A DNA stretch of 64,000 bases from Vibrio toranzoniae (GTDB lineage: Bacteria > Pseudomonadota > Gammaproteobacteria > Enterobacterales > Vibrionaceae). Made by a program: the position numbers and the translations under genes. Every line of letters starts with the position of its first letter. The stretch's first letter is position 1. The stretch covers positions 248,001 through 312,000 of the forward strand of contig NZ_AP025515.1 of the NCBI RefSeq assembly GCF_024347655.1, given 5' to 3'. The notes beneath the pieces were generated by a model. The model was not told the origin of the DNA, ran no database searches, and worked only from the letters and a program-made list of their open reading frames with translations. Below are positions 59,616 through 64,000 of the stretch, piece after piece.

Positions 59616-61354
59616 TGTGTTTGCTCCTGTTTTGGTGCCTGTTCTTGTTTTGACGACTGCTCCTGTTGCGATGTCCGTTCGAGCAAAGGCGCTGGATCTC
59701 TCAACTGAATTTGAAATTTCGATTTCAAGAAGAACTTAGGATCGGCTTCTACTCGCTTCAACCACTTGTCGGCAAGCTCTTGGCTACCCAAAATCTCATT
59801 GGCGTTAAGGGTTTCCTTAAGCATTAATTCCGCCACCGTTTCTTCTTCTGCACCATCACCCGTGCGCGGTTGATCATCCTCCAGCTCTAAAGATTCTTCA
59901 GGGCCGTCGGTGGTGCCTGATTGGCTTTCACTGGTGCGATTAACCTCTTCGACAATGCCACTCAAAACCGCTAAGTTATTATCTATATCAGCTTTTAATT
60001 CTGGCGACAGATCGGGCTTCTCACTCAGTGATTTCAGTAGATCACGAGCAGCAAGGTACTCACGCTGTCGAGCCAACGCACTTGCGGCGTTATACAAACC
60101 ATAATCGGTTTTGGTTTGTAAAAAGGCGCTATGAGCTAACTTAAAATCACGAGCATAGTAATAAGCCGCGCCCTTTCGCATTGGATCCTTAAAATGCTTG
60201 GCGGCTTCAAGGTATTCCTTTTGATTCAATAAACGTTGTCCTTGTTGATCAGGCGTCAGCCATAAATCCCACCACCATTGGGCTGTTTTATCCCAAACGG
60301 TCACGGACTCTTCAACCATGGGCTTGTCAGCAGTTAAACTGACCGTTTTCGCCAAAGTGTGCGGAGAATACACACTGCTTGTAATCAAAGCGCCAACCAC
60401 ACACCATTGAACCAACCACCCTTTTCTAAACCACAACAGCATGATGATAGCCATTGGGATAAGCAGGCCGTATCCCATGTCTTTCCAAGGCATTGAAGAT
60501 TCACCGTTAAGTTGCATGTTTCTTTCAACCGCTTGGTTGAGCTGTTGGATATCGGAGTTATCAACGGTCACTTCGAACAGTCGTCCACCCGTCTTACTCG
60601 CTAGGCTGCGCAATGAATCGAGATCAACGGGATTATCACTCACCACATTGCTATTTCCGGCCGCCAGAATGAGCAACTGATACGGATTGTCGTTAAAGAA
60701 ACTTTCGAACGCCCTGATAGTACTAGGGTTAACACCATCAGATACCAACAACACTGACGAACCTAACTCACCCGACAATTGTTGATTGATGAGTGGCAAT
60801 GCCTCTTCCGCTGACTTTCCGGATACTGGCATGATGTCAGGGGTGATAGCCGCCAGAAACGGTTCGAATACTTTACTGTCTTGGGTCACTGGCATCGCAA
60901 CGTGAGCACTGCCTGCATACACAACCAAACCCGTGTTGCCGCCCTTGCGAGCTGCAAGTAAATCTCTAATTTTCTGCTTAGAGCGTTCCAAGCGACTTGG
61001 TGGTAAGTCTTTAGCCAACATGGAGTCACTGTTATCAAGTACCACTAACATCGACGCTTTGTCTTCACCAAAAGGTGAAGCTTCACGCTGCCATGTTGGG
61101 CCTGAACAGATAATAATGGCGATGGTCACAATCACCATTAATAGCTTCAGTGGTAACTGTTTGCGCCAGCCGGTTTCCCCAATGGTCAATGCATCGCGTA
61201 AATGTGCAGGCAGAATGTCTTTCCACGTTGGCTTAGTCTCTTCTCTCCAACGAATCCACAGTAGGAAAAACATCGGAATAAAGGCCAACAACCACAATGG
61301 TCGAATAAAGTGAAACTGGGTAAAGAACTGTTGCAACATGAGAGAATCAGGCAT
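59612..61354 (-). CDS. BatB/BatC-type VWA and TPR membrane protein
   Basis: The 580-residue protein has two N-terminal membrane helices (about 20-35 and 68-84) and a von Willebrand A domain (about 100-285) with the metal site DNSDS at 107-111. Two more hydrophobic segments follow near 300-340, then a TPR-like periplasmic part (AYYYARDFKLAHSAFLQTKT, LYNAASALARQREYLAARDLL). The C-terminus is rich in Gln and Glu and looks disordered. It combines the roles split between BatB and BatC in other genomes. It overlaps the BatA-like gene by eight bases. Confidence 0.87.
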   Translation of the reverse strand: MPDSLMLQQFFTQFHFIRPLWLLAFIPMFFLLWIRWREETKPTWKDILPAHLRDALTIGETGWRKQLPLKLLMVIVTIAIIICSGPTWQREASPFGEDKASMLVVLDNSDSMLAKDLPPSRLERSKQKIRDLLAARKGGNTGLVVYAGSAHVAMPVTQDSKVFEPFLAAITPDIMPVSGKSAEEALPLINQQLSGELGSSVLLVSDGVNPSTIRAFESFFNDNPYQLLILAAGNSNVVSDNPVDLDSLRSLASKTGGRLFEVTVDNSDIQQLNQAVERNMQLNGESSMPWKDMGYGLLIPMAIIMLLWFRKGWLVQWCVVGALITSSVYSPHTLAKTVSLTADKPMVEESVTVWDKTAQWWWDLWLTPDQQGQRLLNQKEYLEAAKHFKDPMRKGAAYYYARDFKLAHSAFLQTKTDYGLYNAASALARQREYLAARDLLKSLSEKPDLSPELKADIDNNLAVLSGIVEEVNRTSESQSGTTDGPEESLELEDDQPRTGDGAEEETVAELMLKETLNANEILGSQELADKWLKRVEADPKFFLKSKFQIQLRDPAPLLERTSQQEQSSKQEQAPKQEQTQ

Positions 61355-62426
61355 CGTTCTCTCCTTTCAAATTTTTCATTGAAGAAGCCAAAATCAAGCG
61401 TCGGCGGATTGTTGCTAAACTAAACGCAGTCAAATACATCACAACAACAATGGCCATCAGATAATGGTGTAATCCCTGTTTAGGACGATAAGTCGTACTC
61501 TCATACAACTTAGGCTCCAGCTCACCAACTTGAGCATAAGCTTTAATCAATTCATCGCGGTTAAGGGCTTCAAAGGCTTCGCCACCAGACTCTTGAGCCA
61601 CACGATTGATGGTTTCCATATCCAAAGCCACTTCGCCCATGGTTTGCGGATCACCCATGGCGATAACGTGGATACGAACGCCTTTCGCCTTAGCCACTTT
61701 GGCCGCATCGATAGGTTCAACAAAGCTGCCAGTATCATTACCATCAGTCAGCACTATCACTACTTTCTCTTTTGCGTTGGCATCAATGATTGAACCTTGA
61801 ACCGCAGCACTCTGCTTCTCACTCTGTTCAAACACCTTAATCGCTAGGCCAATGGCATCACCTAAATGCGTACTTTTCCCTGCCATTGCCACGTCGGTTT
61901 GATTAAGTAGCTCAAGCCACACATCTTGGTCAGCAGTGAATGGCGTTTGTACAAATGCTGCGTCACCAAACAGAATCAAACCGAGTCGGTCGCCCTTTCG
62001 AGTTTTAGCAAAGTCGGCTAACACATCTTTAGTTGCGTCTAAACGCGAGATTTTGTCCCCTTGTTTAGAAGTAAAATCTTGTTCAGCCATTGAGCCCGAT
62101 AAATCGACGACCACCATCACATCGCGGCCCAATTGTTCACGAACTTGTGGCTCACCTAAGATGGTTGGTTTAGCTAACGCGCAAACCACGAGTACCCAAG
62201 TAATAATCAACGTGGTGCGCTGCCACCAACTTGGTGTTAACTGGCTTGCACCCTCGGATGGCGCCTCGCCAATCGCTTCTACCAACTCACTGAAAAACGG
62301 CACCTTAATGGCCATTTGCTTGGTGCGATAAGCAGGTACAGCCAAGTAGACCAACAGAGGTAATGGTAACGCGATAAACCACAATGGATGCGCGAACTCA
62401 AAGCTGGCAGATAAACTATCAAACAT
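61347..62426 (-). CDS. BatA-type VWA membrane protein
   Basis: The 359-residue protein has membrane helices near 13-30 and 73-90, a VWA domain (about 103-300) with an intact DLSGS metal site at 108-112 and a C-terminal membrane helix (HYLMAIVVVMYLTAFSLATI). I chose ATG 62424-62426, which has GAGGGG eight bases upstream. A longer reading from 62474 adds 16 basic residues inside the previous gene and is less likely. It overlaps the DUF4381 gene by eight bases and the next VWA gene by eight. Confidence 0.88.
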   Translation of the reverse strand: MFDSLSASFEFAHPLWFIALPLPLLVYLAVPAYRTKQMAIKVPFFSELVEAIGEAPSEGASQLTPSWWQRTTLIITWVLVVCALAKPTILGEPQVREQLGRDVMVVVDLSGSMAEQDFTSKQGDKISRLDATKDVLADFAKTRKGDRLGLILFGDAAFVQTPFTADQDVWLELLNQTDVAMAGKSTHLGDAIGLAIKVFEQSEKQSAAVQGSIIDANAKEKVVIVLTDGNDTGSFVEPIDAAKVAKAKGVRIHVIAMGDPQTMGEVALDMETINRVAQESGGEAFEALNRDELIKAYAQVGELEPKLYESTTYRPKQGLHHYLMAIVVVMYLTAFSLATIRRRLILASSMKNLKGENDA

Positions 62427-62979
62427 TATCTTGCCCCTCTGGTTTCGCTTGTACATTCGGTTTTGTTTGTACATCGGGTTTATGAAGTTTTAACCACATC
62501 ATCGCAGTTTGAATCACCTCTAAACGCTGTTCAAAGGTCAAACGCACCTTGGGATCAATTAAGCTTTGCATCCACAGCCCCGACACTTCATCGGTAAAGA
62601 AAGCATTGCTGTTTGCACTCGTGCCAGCACTAACAGGCAAATAAGCATTCAATCGGTTTACATAAGATTGGCCAAACAACTTTGCATTGCTGCTGTCTAG
62701 ATAACGAAGCACCACTTTGAGCACCTTGAAAGTTCGCTCGGTCGAATTTTTGTCTCGCGCATCCAATAGCACGAGCTCTTTAAGCGCTTCTTTGCGATAA
62801 CGATTATTCCACCATCTTAACGCCAAGCGATAAGTCAGATAGAAAGCAACCAATAGCAAGACCACACCGAGGATCTTCCAGCCGATCGTTTGGGGAACCC
62901 AGCTCACGCTGTCGGGAATCGTGACATCATGCAGTTCACGAAGGATATAAGTGCTAGGAGGCGTATGTTCAATGGCCAT
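62419..62979 (-). CDS. DUF4381 membrane protein of the Bat operon
   Basis: The 186-residue protein has one membrane helix (about 30-50, GWKILGVVLLLVAFYLTYRLAL) preceded by a short segment rich in Pro and Val (LRELHDVTIPDSVSWVPQTIGW) that is typical of DUF4381. A basic cytoplasmic domain follows. The C-terminus has short VQTKPNVQAKPEGQ-type repeats. The start is immediately next to the DUF58 stop. The role in the Bat complex is unknown. Confidence 0.83.
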   Translation of the reverse strand: MAIEHTPPSTYILRELHDVTIPDSVSWVPQTIGWKILGVVLLLVAFYLTYRLALRWWNNRYRKEALKELVLLDARDKNSTERTFKVLKVVLRYLDSSNAKLFGQSYVNRLNAYLPVSAGTSANSNAFFTDEVSGLWMQSLIDPKVRLTFEQRLEVIQTAMMWLKLHKPDVQTKPNVQAKPEGQDNV

Positions 62980-63936
62980 TTAGCGCCCTCCTACTAGCTT
63001 TTGAAGCTGTGAAATATGAGCACCAGACGTATCTAATTCGATATAAGGAAGGTTTTTCATCGCCATTAATTCAGCAAGAGATTGTTTTTGAAGTGCCGCT
63101 TTTTGAGCAAGGCTTTCGCTCGCAAGGTTGACCTTAGATTGGCTATCGAGATTGAGCTGAAAACGACCATCACCCACCACCCAGTTCGCGCTAGCAAGAT
63201 CATGAGGCAGTGATTGCTCTAAGGGATCGGTCACCATAATGGCAAGGATGTCGTTGTGCTGCTGTAGCTGCTTGAGTCGATCAAGATGTTGTTCTTGGCA
63301 GTCACGCCAATCGCTAATAAAGATTAAGGTCGACTGTTTTAGTCTCATTCGCTTTATCAGTTCAATCCATTGACTGAACCCGACACCCTCGCTGTTACTC
63401 ACACCTAAGCTTTGATTCGCTTTAGTAAGGTGTTTAAGTTGAGCGAGTAAATCAGACTGTGAGCGCTGTGCTTTGGTATGGAATAGCTTTTGATGTGAGG
63501 CTAAAACAAAGCCAACACGGTCGCCATCTTTCAGTACTCGCCATCCACACAATGCCGCAACTTCCGCCGCCACAACGGATTTCATGGTGTTTTGAGAAGC
63601 AAAGAACATCGAGCTGCGCTGATCAACACAGATAATCACATTACGGTCTTTCTCTTCGGTATAGCTGCGAACATGAGGCTTACCCGTTCGCATCGTAACT
63701 TTCCAATCGAGATTACGGATATCATCACCTAATTGGTAATGCCGTAATTCCTCGAAGTTCAAACCACGGCCACGGAACAGAGAATTATGTCGACCTGACA
63801 GTACACTGCCCGCCTTAAGATGAGGCAACAGAGAAAACGACTCAGCTTGAGCCTGTATTCGCACTAACCTTGAGTAATCACAGTATAATCGTGGATCAAG
63901 GCCTTGCGGTTTGGGAGCTTGTGTTGGCTTCGCCAT
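62980..63936 (-). CDS. DUF58 protein of the Bat operon
   Basis: The 318-residue soluble protein has the DUF58 core (FEELRHYQLGDDIRNLDWKV, then YTEEKDRNVIICVDQRSSM). The latter resembles the first strand and metal-binding loop of a VWA domain. It is generally encoded right after MoxR and is thought to be a client or partner of that ATPase. The start is 12 bases after the moxR stop, and the gene abuts DUF4381 downstream. Confidence 0.9.
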   Translation of the reverse strand: MAKPTQAPKPQGLDPRLYCDYSRLVRIQAQAESFSLLPHLKAGSVLSGRHNSLFRGRGLNFEELRHYQLGDDIRNLDWKVTMRTGKPHVRSYTEEKDRNVIICVDQRSSMFFASQNTMKSVVAAEVAALCGWRVLKDGDRVGFVLASHQKLFHTKAQRSQSDLLAQLKHLTKANQSLGVSNSEGVGFSQWIELIKRMRLKQSTLIFISDWRDCQEQHLDRLKQLQQHNDILAIMVTDPLEQSLPHDLASANWVVGDGRFQLNLDSQSKVNLASESLAQKAALQKQSLAELMAMKNLPYIELDTSGAHISQLQKLVGGR

Positions 63937-63948
63937 GACGCCCCCTAG

Positions 63949-64000
63949 TTATCCGATCTCAACATTATCAAGCAGTTCTTCAACCACTCTTTGATGGTCA
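63949..64000 (-). CDS. C-terminal end of a MoxR-family AAA ATPase (cut by window edge)
   Basis: The frame upstream of DUF58 ends in DHQRVVEELLDNVEIG followed by TAA at 63949-63951. This is a typical MoxR C-terminus, and the position in front of DUF58 is the expected one. MoxR proteins are chaperone-like ATPases that act with VWA proteins. Only 17 codons are in the window. Confidence 0.75.
   Translation of the reverse strand, partial: DHQRVVEELLDNVEIG

Noticed and set aside
1..64000. tRNA, rRNA, insertion sequences, integrases or attachment sites
   Set aside because: None was recognised on either strand. The adhesin island has no visible transfer genes or flanking direct repeats, so I do not call it a mobile element.

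Overview
The window looks like a piece of a Vibrio genome, probably chromosome II of a marine species. The reasons are a vxrABC-type locus, a MoxR/DUF58/VWA 'Bat' operon, dsdA, moderate AT-rich base composition and the general style of the proteins. The species assignment is inference. No rRNA, tRNA, IS element or CRISPR array was recognised.

Left arm (1-15.4 kb) is metabolic and regulatory. It holds the start of a secreted protein that resembles delta-class carbonic anhydrases, and an auxiliary tryptophanyl-tRNA synthetase. The synthetase is preceded by a 16-residue leader peptide with two adjacent Trp codons and a set of competing hairpins. Then come a nucleotidyltransferase-fold protein, D-serine dehydratase, a decayed MFS transporter, an AraC regulator and a secreted PEBP/YbhB-like protein. 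A Vxr-type two-component operon (sensor kinase, response regulator, secreted DUF2861-like protein) follows, with a secreted glycoside-hydrolase-like protein downstream. The arm ends with a LysR regulator divergent from an EmrA/EmrB-type efflux pair.

The centre (15.6-52.6 kb) reads as one functional island built around a 6600-residue adhesin on the minus strand (19651-39453). It consists of about 54 cadherin-like repeats of roughly 95 residues, three non-repeat insertions, and acidic low-complexity ends. Divergent from it is a tightly packed operon encoding a degenerate HPt-like protein, a type I secretion membrane-fusion protein, a membrane-bound pseudo-histidine-kinase with a good receiver domain, a TolC-like channel and two different ABC half-exporters whose nucleotide sites are degenerate in complementary ways. 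A complete set of phosphorelay parts surrounds it: a hybrid kinase with two receivers on the right, and a response regulator with helical repeats, a good HPt and an RpoS-like sigma factor on the left. Two paralogous proteins of about 120 residues and unknown function sit on either side of the adhesin/secretion genes. I saw no RTX nonapeptides and no LapD/LapG retention pair, so this adhesin system differs from the best-known type I adhesin loci. I consider it the most interesting content of the window.

Right arm (52.7-64 kb) holds a secreted HEAT/TPR protein and an anaerobic sulfatase-maturase-type radical SAM enzyme. Divergent from that enzyme is an FGE-fold lipoprotein without the catalytic cysteines. 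YegS lipid kinase, a LysR regulator and most of a Bat operon (end of MoxR, DUF58, DUF4381, VWA, VWA-TPR, BatD) follow, all on the minus strand.

Functional statements rest on motifs read by eye and remembered family features; no database search or structure prediction was run.
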